Below, in pieces: positions 34,696-48,100 of a DNA stretch of 64,000 nucleotides. The position numbers and the translations under genes are program-made. Each line of letters starts with the position of its first letter. Position 1 is the first letter of the stretch. The notes beneath the pieces are model-generated. The model was not told the origin of the DNA, searched no databases, and saw nothing but the letters and a program-made list of their open reading frames with translations. This DNA comes from Saposhnikovia divaricata (lineage: Eukaryota; Streptophyta; Magnoliopsida; Apiales; Apiaceae), in the NCBI GenBank assembly GCA_036435485.1, contig CM071597.1:53613881-53677880 (forward strand), written 5' to 3'.

Positions 34696-37600
34696 TCTCT
34701 CTCTCTCCCCGATTGTTTTCCTCTATATAGGCAATACTATTACTTCTCTTTTTCGATTATTGTTACATTAAAAGCCTGTGTGTCTTCTAGGTGGAATCGC
34801 CACAAGATATTCTGAATGCCGAACGCCTTGTGTTTCCTGGTGTTGGGGCTTTTGCTGCAGCTATGGATTTTCTTAATCAAAACCAGTAACTTTTATAAAC
34901 ACTATCACCCTTGTTTCTTTTTCTCTGTTTATTTTACTAAAGAGTTGTGTTTTGAATTTGTTATTCACAGAAAAATTACATGATACTTGTAACTCATATG
35001 ATTCGTTTAGAATTGCGAGCACCAATCTTGTTTCCTATTGTTGCATATGCCTTTATAATATATCCCAATGATAAGAAGCTTATTTGTTTGTCATCTTTTG
35101 GTAATACAGTCTTTTAAGGAGTTCAAATCCTATTAATAGGTTCACTGGAAATATACTTGCTGATTATTTCAAATATATATATAAATTAGCAGTGTTGAGT
35201 AGTTGAATTAAAATTGGGAGCTTCACATCTTATGCTCTTCGATGTAGTCCTACTCCTTGTAATTTCTAATGTATCTTCTGTCATATAGAGACAGTGAAGG
35301 GAAGAAGTCACTACATTTGATTCTATAAAAATTTGTAAATAAGGTCCATTTTTTTACAGTGTTCTCGTAGGTTGACACAAATTTAAAATGGACAAAGAGT
35401 AGGGTTCGCTTTGCCTTTTTCCGTACACCATATATGACACTTATTGATATACATTTACAAACAAATTCTTATATTAGAATCTTTTTAAATTTTGTATGTA
35501 TATATTCTACCATGTTTATTTGTTAAAAATATGCAAATCCCTGATTTTATGAAGACGAATATAAATTCTAAACTTGGACATCTCAATTTGTGCTGTACTT
35601 ATGGCATATAAGCCAAATCTAATGTGTTTTGCTGGTATATTTATAGTACTATACCAATGTAGTTAAAAGTAAGCCTCTACTTTATCAAAGTTAAGTTGAC
35701 CACTGTCTATAGGATGACCGAAGCACTTTGCTCCTACATTGAGAATGATCGGCCCTTCTTAGGGATTTGTCTCGGGTTGCAGTTACTCTTCGAGTCAAGT
35801 GAGGAGAAAGGAACAGGTAAACTTTTCATGTTTGTTGTATAAAATATATATTGTTCTTTTGCCTCGAGTTTTTTGGTGTTTGTCCCAACATCTCCCTTGT
35901 TTATGAAGTTTATAGGCAGTGGTTCTCATGAAGTGTTGTTAAATGTATTAGCCAGGTTAGAACTTGCTCCACTGCTCTGTGATTTGAGCATTTAGTCAGG
36001 AGGAATGCTGAGCTGAAGCATCATGTTCCTGTTGCTTTTACATTTTGATAGGCATTTCTAGCAAAGTTACTCACAAAGTTGAAAATGCGATTTAATGGAT
36101 TATCTTCTACTGTGTGTTAACATCAGTCATCACATAATCTAGATGCACAAATTTGGGATCAGGATTCTATATTGTAGGTTTGTATTTTTAATGTTGCTCC
36201 ATGTTTTTCAGTAAAAGGTCTTGGTTTGATTCCTGGTGTGGTCGGACGTTTTGACTCATCTAGTGGCTGCAGAGTACCTCATATTGGGTGGAATGCTTTG
36301 CAAATTGTCAAAGATGCTGACATTTTAAATGATATCGGAGATCGTCATGTATATTTTGTTCACTCTTATCGTGCGATGCCGGTATGTTTATATATTTGTT
36401 CTTGATATCCTTCCATGACACAGTTTCCCAATTCTTTCTATGTTGACCATTGTGCTTTAAAGTCTCTAATCCAAGTTTGTTTACATTCTATAGTCCGAAG
36501 AAAATAAAGATTGGATTGCATCTACTTGCGACTATGGCGACAGTTTTATAGCTTCTATTAGAAGGGGGAATGTGCATGCTGTTCAGTTTCACCCAGAGAA
36601 GAGCGGAGGTAAGTTATTCTAGTTTCTGCTGTTTTTTCACTGTTATATATTCTTGAGGAACTATTTCAACCTATAGAAGCGGTATATTGAAGATGCATTT
36701 GCGACTAAGAATATTCAATCTTTCTTCTTTGCAAAATTTTCAGATGCCGGACTTTCAATATTAAAAAGGTTCCTGTATCCTGATTCTAGCATGACAAAGG
36801 TATCACTGCACCTTGTAACTACAGCCGAAGATTTGTTTTTTCATTTAAACCATGTAATAACAATATTTAACTTAATATGAAGACAGAAGCTAGCTAAAAG
36901 GAAGGCTTCAAAACTTGCGAAGAGGGTATGTTACTCTTTTTCATGCGAAGCTATCATTTTTATAGTGTCTCTACTAATGGCTTGTTACTTTCTCAGGTAA
37001 TTGCATGTCTCGATGTGAGGGCAAATGATAATGGTGATCTTGTTGTCACAAAAGGAGATCAATATGATGTAAGAGAACACACGAAGGAGAATGAGGTATG
37101 AAAATATGTTCTTTTCCTTACGAGAATTTAGATTTGTTGTGGTATTACTTGCTCATATTACCTGACCTTTTAGGTGAGAAACCTTGGGAAGCCAGTCGAA
37201 CTAGCTGGACAGTATTATAAAGATGGAGCTGATGAGGTATTCCTCGATTTATAGTCAAATTAGTTCTTGTACTTGAATTAGCTGATACTTCGGAATCAAG
37301 CTTCGTACTTCATTTCAGGTTAGTTTTTTGAATATCACTGGTTTCCGTGACTTTCCTCTTGGGGATCTGCCAATGTTGGAGGTTTGTCATCATTTAAATT
37401 GAACATTCTACTTTTGTTGCATCTTTTTAATGCTCATTTTAGTATCATGAAATTTGTTGCCTGTTAGGTTCTAAGGCGCACATCGGAAAATGTTTTTGTA
37501 CCATTAACAGTTGGTGGGGGGATTAGAGATTTCACTGATGGAAATGGCAGGTTCTAGTTAATTTTCCTATAATGTGAAGCATTACTTCGTCGTATCAAAT

Positions 37601-39336
37601 TTCTTATATCAGCTATCCGCACAGGAACTTGTTTTGAAAAAAAGGGCCCCTAAATTGTAACTCTAGTACACACTAGTACTTGTATAACCGCTACTACTGG
37701 GTGGATATTATGCCTGACAACTCTTTCTTCAGGCACTATTCTAGTTTGGAAGTTGCCTCTGAGTATTTTAGATCCGGTGCGGATAAGATATCTGTTGGGA
37801 GTGATGCTGTTTACGCTGCAGAAGAATATTTGAAGACTGGAGTGAGAGTCTTTTTTATGATAATGTATCTATTAAAAAAGTCTGTATTTGTATTTTGTTT
37901 TACCTTAACAACTATCTGTAGGTGAAAACCGGAAAAAGCAGCTTAGAACAAATCTCCAGGGTGTATGGGAATCAAGTGAGTTCTTTCACTAGGAATCAGT
38001 TTTAAATGGAATTGTGACGTTTCAACACTTTAATTTATATTTTGTGATGTCTGCATGTTGTTCCCTCCACTCCCCACCCAACTCTTCTTTTGATAATAAA
38101 TAACCACTCGTGCTTGTTCTGAAGCAGCTGGTTTGCAATTTGCATGTTATAGTATAGATGTTCAATTTAACATAAGATGTTGATCTTAGTTGGTTGATAT
38201 GCAATGTTGCAGGCAGTGGTTGTAAGCATTGATCCTCGTAGGGTGTATTTGGTGCATCCTAATGATGCAGAATTTAAGGCCGTCAGAGTGAAAAATCCAG
38301 GTAACTGGCACATGGTTCGTTTTGACGTAAAGTTTGTGTGGTCTTTTATATTTTCACTAAACAGTTACAAGTTAAATAGAAGGTTCATAAATCATAATTA
38401 CGAAGCATGAGAAACAGATGATAGGATTCAGAATTTCCACACTTAGTGATGTAGGACGGTATATATAGAGCAGAGAATTGCAAATATTATACAAATTCCC
38501 AAGAACAATCAATAATATTATTCCCAAGAAAATGTGTATAATCAAGCGTACCAATCATATGTTTATCACACGATATAAGTACTGTCAAATAACCTTGACG
38601 CGCCAAAGTACTAAAGCCCAAAAACAACCGGGCTGTAAATAAGTAAAACAATGAATAAAACGATATGTATTGAGTCTATAAATAATGGGTTGCACTCCAT
38701 TAAGAACACCCTTATATAAAGAATACGGAAGACCACCATCATAACACTTCATTGCTTATAAAAATGAATTGTTATGATTAGAATCCCAAAGTTTAATAAC
38801 AATTAAGCTAAACATATCGAATCTAACGTAGAATCTCATTAAAATTTTAAAAATCAAATGTTATAGAATCTAACACAGTTCCAGCATATAATCTTGTATA
38901 CATTTTTATAACAGTGAAATTTTCATGCAATGATGTTATGTTTATGTTAATTTCATGTTATATTCTATTTTTGTTCATAAAAGAGCCTAATTGTTGTTAA
39001 AAGTAGAATCTAAATGATAATTTATGCAAGATTCTATGGTGTTCTTTCTTGTTCTTTATATAAGAGTTTCTTTATAAAGTAATGGCCTATATAATATATA
39101 TAACTGCGGGACTGATCCCCATCACTTGGCATCTTGTTTTGTTAGTTGTACAACTACCTTCGAGAAAATCTGTTGATTCCATTCGAAACCTCACCAACTG
39201 ATCAGGTCCTCGAATTCAACCAAGCGTATGCCTGATGATTAGTAAACGTTTTGACAGATGCGACATTCTGTTTTGAGTAAAATGTGATAGAATATAATGA
39301 CAAAGTCTGCTTCAGAAAAAATATATAGTATGTATG

Positions 39337-39405
<69 letters not shown>

Positions 39406-40955
39406 CGTGTATTGCTTATTGCAGAATAAACAGAACAGGTTGATGACGTGCTTATATCATATTTCTGCCTGACTGCAGCTACATAATTGTTTCAGGTCCA
39501 AATGGTGAAGAATATGCATGGTACCAGTGCACGGTAAGTTTTTTTTTTATATCTTACTGGTTGTACCAGACATTCGGCATTCTTCTTTTAGCTAGTTGTA
39601 ACCAGCAGTAAGATTGCATCAGATTTACAGTAGTAGAGGAATTCATGAATGGCAGTAACAACCATTAACCTTACCAATTCTGAGTGATTTAATCTATGTT
39701 TGATGAGAAATAAGGGGCAAGTAGATATCTGATGTCGGCAAATAATAATTTTTACACTAAGCACACTTCAACCATGACCTAAGGGAAGATGCGTATTGTC
39801 ACAGTATACGTTGCATTGCAATATAAGTTGTTATTAGCTTTAAAGCAGTAGATACCAGACATTGTAGTTGTAACTTCTACTTTCTCTGCCTTCTATGTTG
39901 CTTCAAAACCTAAATTGGTGGCATTGGCTGTGATTAAGGTGAATGGTGGTAGGGAGGGTCGCCCAATCGGTGCTTATGAGCTTGCGAAAGCTGTTGAGGA
40001 TTTGGGAGCTGGAGAAATATTGCTAAACTGCATCGACTGTGATGGTAATAATTCTCTTGTTTTTAGACATTAGTTGAAGCATTTTACTACATCATTCTAA
40101 AACCCAAACCCCAAGATAATAAAGATTTGATTTAAATGTCAGTGTAGTCAAGTGCATATTCAGGTAACAGTATGATATATACTTGTTTGTTCTACATAGG
40201 AGATGCCTCTGCTGCTTAATCGTATCTAAATTGGTTTTGCATGCCATGTGTCTAAAGTGTCCAAAGCTAAAATGCAGAGTATGAATGTATAACAGTTAAA
40301 ACTCTCGCCTTTTGAGGCTAGTTTTTCAGTACACAAAGGTATTGTGAACGACGGCAGCGCATTCGACTTGTTACAGTGTTGTTATTGATAACCCTTCTCC
40401 AGAAGGATTGAATAGTCTAATTAAGTTTCTAATACATAAAGATTTAGCTAATGCCGTCAGCTCACTTGCAATCTGTGTATAGGTCAAGGGAAAGGCTTTG
40501 ATATAGATCTTGTAAAGTTGATCTCCGACGCTGTGAATATTCCTGTGGTTGCAAGTAGTGGTGCTGGAGCTGTTGAACACTTTTCTGAGGTTTTCAACAA
40601 TACAAATGCGTCAGCTGCTCTTGCTGCTGGTATTTTTCATCGAAAGGAGGTATGAATATAAAAGTGATGAATGGATTCTTTTCAGTAGTTCAAGTGGTTA
40701 CAGATGTGTTTAGATTCAAAATATGAATTTGGGTTATCTATACATGTTAGATCATATGGAGTGCCGTGATAAATCAAATGATGAAATCTATTGCCATATT
40801 TCAGATTGTAATTGTTGCCTCATAAGTGTTTTATCCAAATTTTAAATAAATTATGGATGTTTTATAATGTATGTGCAACCAATTGTTTATTACAGGTCCC
40901 TGTACAGGCTGTTAAGGAACACCTGTTGAAAGAAGGGATCGAAGTAAGAATATAG
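34264..40955 (+). CDS. HISN4: Imidazole glycerol phosphate synthase hisHF, plastid
   Basis: Bifunctional histidine-biosynthesis enzyme: the glutaminase half makes ammonia, and the cyclase half converts PRFAR to IGP and AICAR. Nineteen exons give 585 residues: 34264-34429, 34507-34589, 34791-34885, 35713-35816, 36212-36381, 36494-36608, 36744-36799, 36887-36925, 36997-37095, 37174-37236, 37319-37381, 37468-37550, 37733-37841, 37922-37975, 38213-38300, 39496-39533, 39939-40044, 40483-40649, 40896-40955. All introns are GT-AG and all phases agree. Residues 1-52, Ser/Pro-rich, are a plastid transit peptide. The glutaminase triad is Cys134 (GICLGLQ), His239 and Glu241 (FHPEK). The cyclase starts RVIACLDV with Asp282, and Asp508 lies in LNCIDCDG. 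Length is close to the Arabidopsis protein. The start is the first ATG before the transit peptide. The gene looks functional. Confidence 0.96.
34592..34712 (+). repeat. CT microsatellite in HISN4 intron 2
   Basis: (CT)n with an interrupting CCCTCCCT block, about 120 bases, starting right after the intron-2 splice donor (GTAATC at 34590). Confidence 0.95.
39339..39402 (+). repeat. TA microsatellite in HISN4 intron 15
   Basis: About 30 TA units, preceded by GTATGTATGTATG. It lies in the gene's longest intron (38301-39495). Confidence 0.95.
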
Positions 40956-42118
40956 TCATGTTTGCCAAAATTTTAGAAAAACTCTACCAAGACACCTGGG
41001 AATGAAGTTTGTATTTCATCTTGTTTTGATGGAGTACGAATCTGATCAAATACCCCGAGGGAATTTGGAATTTGAGATTTTGAAGACTCATTTCCATCTG
41101 AATTTTGAACAATACACACTTAATTGTTGTAACTTGTAACAATGTTATCAGAAGTAGTAGTTTCATTTTCTTTATATTGCATGTTAGCTTACATCATATT
41201 GGAGGTACAGCTCAATAAATCTATCATGGATTGCTTTTAATCTCGAATAAAAAATACCGCATACTGTTATATGCATATCAACGTCGCTTCTTTGTTTTTT
41301 TTAATGCCAATGAGAAAGGGTCCATAGAGAGCTATACTAAACTAATGAAAACAAACTTGATATAGATGCAAAAAGTTTTTAACCCGAGCAATGCAGGGGC
41401 GTTTTTGCTATTTTATAATTTACATATTTTTCTTTATATTTAATTTTATTTTAATAAAATAGTAAAATAATATAATGTTTTGTTTGTATTTTAATATGTT
41501 ATTAACAAAATTCAAATTTTAAATCCTAGTTAGTATTTGTATATTAAATACTGAATATTATTTAATATTAAATATAACGGTTCTCATCTTTTGATTTAAA
41601 GATGTTTAACTATTGTTCTTTTGTTGGTTAACCAAACTACAAAAGATCCTTAAGTTTGCTGAGCATGGATAACAGGGGATCAAACTGATTAGACAATTTT
41701 TATTATGAATATAACAGGGATCAAACTGATTAGACAAATTTCTTATGAATATAACAGGGATCAAACTGACTAGACAATGTTTTTTTTTATATTAATAGTC
41801 AACAAAACAGGGACCTAACTGATAAACTTGTAATGCTAAAATAAATAAATTTCAGCGAAGGATTTTATGATTTATTTGTTGTGTTCAATGTCAAACTGCC
41901 CTCAAATCAAGAACATGGAAAAAATTGATTTTTGATCAAATAACACTTGAATGATTCAATTCCTCTTATATTCAAATTTTAAATAGGTTGCCGGTATTGG
42001 ACTTCTCTGATATTCCGACTCCGTAAACAAAAGTTATTTCCAAAATTATAAAATTCTAATTCACTGTATCTAGTGCCAAGGAGGATTATGTAATTAAGTC
42101 CATGACTGGCTTAGCCAT
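40956..42118. other. Intergenic region between convergent HISN4 and DLST
   Basis: Tail-to-tail spacer holding both 3' UTRs. It contains a 45-bp tandem repeat of about three units around AACAGGGATCAAACTGATTAG (41676-41790), and an ACCCGAGCAATGCAGGGGC word (41381) of the kind found at ends of dispersed repeats. Confidence 0.7.
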
Positions 42119-45100
42119 TCATATATCCAGAAGCAACCTCCTTGGATCCTCAACCACATCCTTGATACGTCTGAGGAAATATACTGCCTCCCTCCCATCA
42201 ATCAGCCTATGATCATATGTCAGAGCTATGTACATCATAGGCCTTGCAACAATCTTGCCTTCTACAACCATTGGACGCTTTACTATAGAGTGCATGCCAA
42301 GGATTGCAGACTGTCGTAGTCAAAAATAAACAATAGAGTAAGCAATAATAAAAGGGTAAACTTAAATCATAACCAACTCTGATGTTGAGATAAGGTGAGA
42401 GATGAATGAAAGCAGGGAGGGTGGGATTGGGGTTGATGAAAAGAAAAGGAAGTTAACCTGAGGAGGGTTGATGATGGGTGTACTCAAAAGGCTTCCATAA
42501 ACACCACCATTTGATATTGTAAATGAACCTCCAGCCATCTCGTCCATTGATATAGATCCAGCCGTTGCCTTTTTGGCAAGATTATTTATCTCCTTCTCTA
42601 TCTCAGCAAAATTCATCTTATCAGCATTTCGAACAACTGGAACAACAAGACCCTGATACAAAGAAAATATAAATTACTTCAAAATGAAAAATAGATGTCA
42701 GGAAATAGGAATACAGAATACATTTAGATCAAATATATATGTCAGAAGACAGGAATACTGAATGTATGTAGATTTACGCCAATGTTTCATACAAGTGAAA
42801 ATAATTTTTAGACAGGACATGTTCACAGGCCAATATCATGCTCAGTAAAAATACTCGTTCTTCATATTGATTTCTTTTTAAAATTCTGCAAATTGTGAGG
42901 GAAATAACAGTAAGCTTGCCTTTGGAGTGCCAACAGCTATACTAATATCAACATAGTCCCTGTATATGATTTCATCTCCGTCAATAACTGCATTGATAAC
43001 AGGCTGATTTTGGAGTCCGCTCACAGCTGCCTGAAATCGGAAACAGAAACTAGATAAATATCTGTAAAAAAAGAGTCACTGTTCTTGATCAAACTAGAAT
43101 TTAACATCAACATACTTTGACAAATCCAGACATAAAACCTAGCTTCACTCCATGCTTCTCAAAAAATGCATCTTTGTAATCCGAACGGAGTTCCATCAAA
43201 TTAGTCCTGCAATAAAATAACACATTAAAAGCATAAGTTTCCTAGCAGCATCAATGAGCCATATATATAAGTTAGTTACTCCGACTCGGCAGTTCCGGCG
43301 GCCGTACCGGTGTCGACACGACACGACCCGGGACGCGACGCGGGATACGTGCCGGATTCGTGTGCGTGAAATCGGATCCGTCGTTGCCGTCATCGGGAAA
43401 ATTTTGAAGCTCTCCGGAAGAAGAAGAAGTAGTAAGCACACAGGAAGAAGGAGAAGAAGAATACTTGATTGGGAGAGCAAAAGAAAAAGAAAGAAGTAAA
43501 GAAAAAGAAAAAGGCTAATTGACTGGACACACACTTTTTTTTGCTAATTGACTGAACACACTTGAATACAGTAAAGAAAAAGAAAGACCCACTTGTATAT
43601 GTGCTTTGTCCACATTCATTTTTTTGGTTTAATAATTTGTGGACCCACTTGCACCTTTTTTTTAACTATTACCGAGTATGTGTTTATCATGTATGCAGAT
43701 TGCAATATGTCTTGAACATTTGAAATAGGATTCTGGATTAATATTTATTCTATAGTAAATTTACAAAGACCGTTTAATTTATTAATATTAATATTAATAT
43801 TTATTTATGTTAATATTAATATTAATATTAATATTAATATTTATTTAAAATATTTACCGTGTCCCCGTACCCGTGTCCAAATTTTGGACGGTGTCCCCGT
43901 GTCCTAAAATTTCAGAATTTTCGAACCCGACACTCGGATCCGTGTCGTGTCCGACACTCCGTACCCGAGTCCGAGTGACTTATATAACCAGATGTCCAAC
44001 AGCGCTTGTAAGTTTAAGTGGTTGGTGGATAGAAATTCTCTTTGGAGGTCTTGTGAGTTTGAACCTCACACTCAAGTTCTAAGCACCATCAATGACCCAC
44101 ATTTATAAATAACCAGATATCCAACAGCATTTGTCAGTTTAATTAATTGGTCAATCGTAATTCTCCTTAAGAGGCCTTGTTTGAAGCTCGCTACATGTAG
44201 TTGTTGCTTCTGGGGTTAGATTACCCGCCTCTCCATTTCCAAGTTCAGCCATGTGCCGTTAGGACGGTGTTGACGAGTCATTCTCAACAATATAACACAT
44301 ATAATTCTTTATACAAGTACAATAAGTAAAATACAAAATTGATGTAATTTATAATACAAACAATTGATCACTCATAACCATTAACCCATGGTATATGTAT
44401 AAATATAAAGTAATATGTAAATTATCAAGATAGGTGATTACTTCTGATTTATGATTCATTTTCAGTAGCTTAAGACCATTTAGTATACACAATTAATGCG
44501 AAGTAAACTTACTCGTTAGAAATATACAATAGATAAGTAATAACTCAAGGCATTATAACATACCACTGTACAGACTATGTTTAGTAATTTCTGATTTCTC
44601 TGAACATTGTTACTGCTTGCACGCACACGCACGTTCACACATATTTATATTTACTATTTTACTGACGAGAAGCATTGGAAATACCTTATACCTCTACCAG
44701 GTATGTAAGAGTTATTTTCTGTTTTGTGCTTCTCACTAGAAAACCCCAGTAAAAATTTAGGGTGGGTTGCACACAAATTTGCAAGTCATATGGAAAACAG
44801 AGCTCAGATGGTAACACGACAAGTTGTTAATGACGTAAACACTGAGCTTATTTCCTATCAATATATATGAATGAAAAATCAAGCCTCTATCACAAGCCGC
44901 GTTTAGAGGATTCTGATGGACATTGCTTACACCTTTATTGCAATTAAATTACGAATAAATAATTTCCACTTACATATCGACTTCATTGAACGTAGTCAAC
45001 AATGCAAACGTGTTCTGAGAATCTTTCAAACGTGAAGCAACTCGTTTTCTTAGCCTCGTCATAGGAACCTGTTATCATAGCAGAAAATATGCTGTAGAGT

Positions 45101-48100
45101 ACCCAGAAAAATATGCATGCACGTGTCCTGAAGCAACCTGATAGATCCCCCCCCCCCCCCTCTTTGCAATAACTATTCCAATCACTTACGAAGAGCATAT
45201 AGTACAACAACAAATAAAACAACTCACTCGTCTCTCCCTTTCTTTTGGAGGAAGCTGAGGATATGAAGCAGAGGTTTTAGGAGGAGGTGGTGGAGTTGCT
45301 TCCTTGGGCTTCTCTGGTGGAGGAGGAGGTGCAGTTGTTGCCTCAGGCTTCTCCACTTGTGTGGCAGCTCCCGCTTTAGGGCTCTCCTCTATTTTATGTT
45401 CAGTGGAAGGAGGCTGAGAAGAAGCGTCATGAGATGTTTTTCTAGATGAAGCAACACCTTCACCTGATTTCGATATAACAGCAATCTTGGTACCTGGTTC
45501 TACAGTATCCCCTTCCTTGGCTACAAACTATAGGCATGCATATGGGTTCAGATCCACAAATTCAGAGTCGTGCAAGTAAAAATGGATAATCAACTATTCC
45601 AGCCTAGTTAGGTTTACCTTTTCGATAACACCAGCTTCAGGACTAGTAACATCAATAGTCACCTGATGGAAAGTAAAAAATCGAAGTGGTAATACTCTTA
45701 AAAGAAACTTCAGTTTTACAGGATTCCCACCTCTGAATGATACCTTATCTGTCTCAACTTGCGCAATCGGCTCGTCAACATCTACTTTATCACCAGGCTC
45801 TGCTCCATATAGAATATAGGCAAAACAAACATAGACTCAAACTTCAATTGACAATTAGACTTTATTAGAACTTTACTAGTCGACGATGAAGACATACGTT
45901 TCAGAAATGTTGCCAGTGTGCCATCACTTATTGATTCACCCATGAAAGGAACACGAGCATCAACCAGATCACCTTCATCACGAAACATATATGTTTACGA
46001 GATGAGAAAGTTGATAACCACATAAAGTTTTACAAACTTTAAGATACCGAATAATGATAGAGATACCAAGCAATACCAAGTGGTCGAGTTGTTGCCTCAG
46101 GCTTCTCCGCTTGTGTGGCAGCTCCCACTTTAGGACTCTCCTCTATTTTATGTTCAGTGGAAGGAGGCTGAGAAGAAGCTTCATCAGATGTTTTCTTAGA
46201 TGAAGCAACACCTTCACCTGATTTCGATATAACAGCAATCTTGGTACCTGGTTCCACAGTATCCCCTTCCTTGGCTACAAACTATAGGTATGCATATGGG
46301 TTCAGATCCACAAATTCAGAGTGGTGCAGGAAAAAACGGATAATCAATAATCCAGCCCAGACTATTTAGGTTTACCTTTTGGATAACCCCAGCTTCAGGG
46401 CTAGAAACATCAATAGTCACCTGAAGGAAAATAAAAAAATCGAAGTGGTAATACTCTTAAAAGAAACTTCAGTTTTACAGGATTCCCACCTCCGAATGAT
46501 ACCTTATCTGTCTCAACTTGCGCAATCGGCTCGTCAACATCTACTTTATCACCAGGCTCTGCTCCAAATTGAATATAGGCAAAACAAACATAGACTCAAA
46601 CTTCAATTGACAATTAGACTTTATTAGAACTTTACTAGTCGACGATAAAGACATACGTTTCAGAAATGTTGCCAGTGTGCCATCACTTATTGATTCACCC
46701 ATGAAAGGAACACGAGCATCAACCAGATCACCTTCATCACGAAACATATATGTTTACGAGATGAGAAAGTTGATAACCACATAAATTTTTTACAAACTTT
46801 AAGATACCGAACAATGATAGAGATACCAAGTGAAATAGCATATTGAAACCTATACCACATGCACGTTGCAAAAGAATTAAGATACATAACAATGAGAGAG
46901 AAACCAAGTGAATTAGCGTACTGAAAAAGCTATACCACATGCATGTTGTACATGTATATCAATTTTAAACGCCATCAAACTTACATGAAAATCAGCCGCT
47001 CAATGTAAAGTTGTAAACAATGAACTAGTACCTTTGGCACCCACCCACAATTGTACTTACCACCATAACAAGTACCTTAGTCTGTTTAACGGACTGACAT
47101 AAAACCACAAACTAACCCAAGTTGATGAATGCTGTAAAAATATGTAGGTAAACTTGCAGCATGTATTCAAAACAGTTTATGGGAGAAGAGGACATTCAAG
47201 TTCCCTGTAATATCTACTATCAGTGTTATTGGCACATCAAGTCAATCAGTACAAATTTAGCCCAGTACCAGGGTTACATTTATTTTTACATGCATGAGAA
47301 AACTGTGACAAGGGAACAAAAATATGGAAATAAAATTGACGTAATATCAGTATAGCACACCACTGTCAGAGGAGAATTTCATCCTTGATGTTTGTATGTT
47401 GAATGGCTGAAGACTTCCCACCACTTCCCTGCACAACATGATTTGGAGAACTTTATAACGGCCTCTTTCACTTTGTCCTTTTCAAATGATAAGACATGGA
47501 TTACATGCATTAATTTTATGAAGATATGTTCAACCAAGGATATAAATATAGGAACAAGTCCTCATAGATAATTGTTGTCCAGTTTTCTGATTTTCTGTCC
47601 TACACTTCGGTATCAGTCTACACATTGCAGGTATATTTTTCACTCTACCTCATCATAGGCATGCATGACTTAAGTTTTTTCTTCTAAATACACAATCTTA
47701 TAAAAGACTAAAAGACTCCATTCCTTGACTGTTGAACTACCTTTGGGAATGGTCAAGCGCTTCAATAGCACAAATCTTCTTCTGCCCGACAAACAGCAAT
47801 ATTTGATTTACAATCACAAGATAATTTTAGTTTAACTATGGATGCTTTTAAGTTATAGTATTGTTCATGTTTACTAGTTTGATTTCAGGAGATCTAGGAC
47901 GACTCCACAACCACAAGTTACCCACTCCATTGTTAGTTTAGAGGTTGCTCTAGTGCTTATATATAAGCAGCCCCAATACTTCATTTTCACTTCTATTTTC
48001 CACATTGCAACTTTACTTTTTCAAAAATGCCAATAATCATGCTAGCATATACAAGTTTAAAAGCTTTCCAAATAGTAAATTATAATTATAATTTATAAAT

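Noticed and set aside
34497..34730. Protein with long Ser-Leu repeats
   Set aside because: It is HISN4 exon 2 read through into the CT microsatellite of intron 2.
43196..43534. Frames of 81-112 codons in both strands near 43.2-43.5 kb
   Set aside because: They fall in the GC-rich end of the MITE-like insertion in a DLST intron, with no domain.
45782..45988. 68-residue frames beginning MFRDEGDLVDARVPFM (also at 46541-46747) as separate small genes
   Set aside because: They are DLST lipoyl exons with intron read-in at both ends; the Met lies in the intron upstream of the acceptor.
46039..46257. Separate 72-residue gene beginning MEPGTKIAVISKSGEG
   Set aside because: It is the duplicated DLST linker exon running past the duplication breakpoint.
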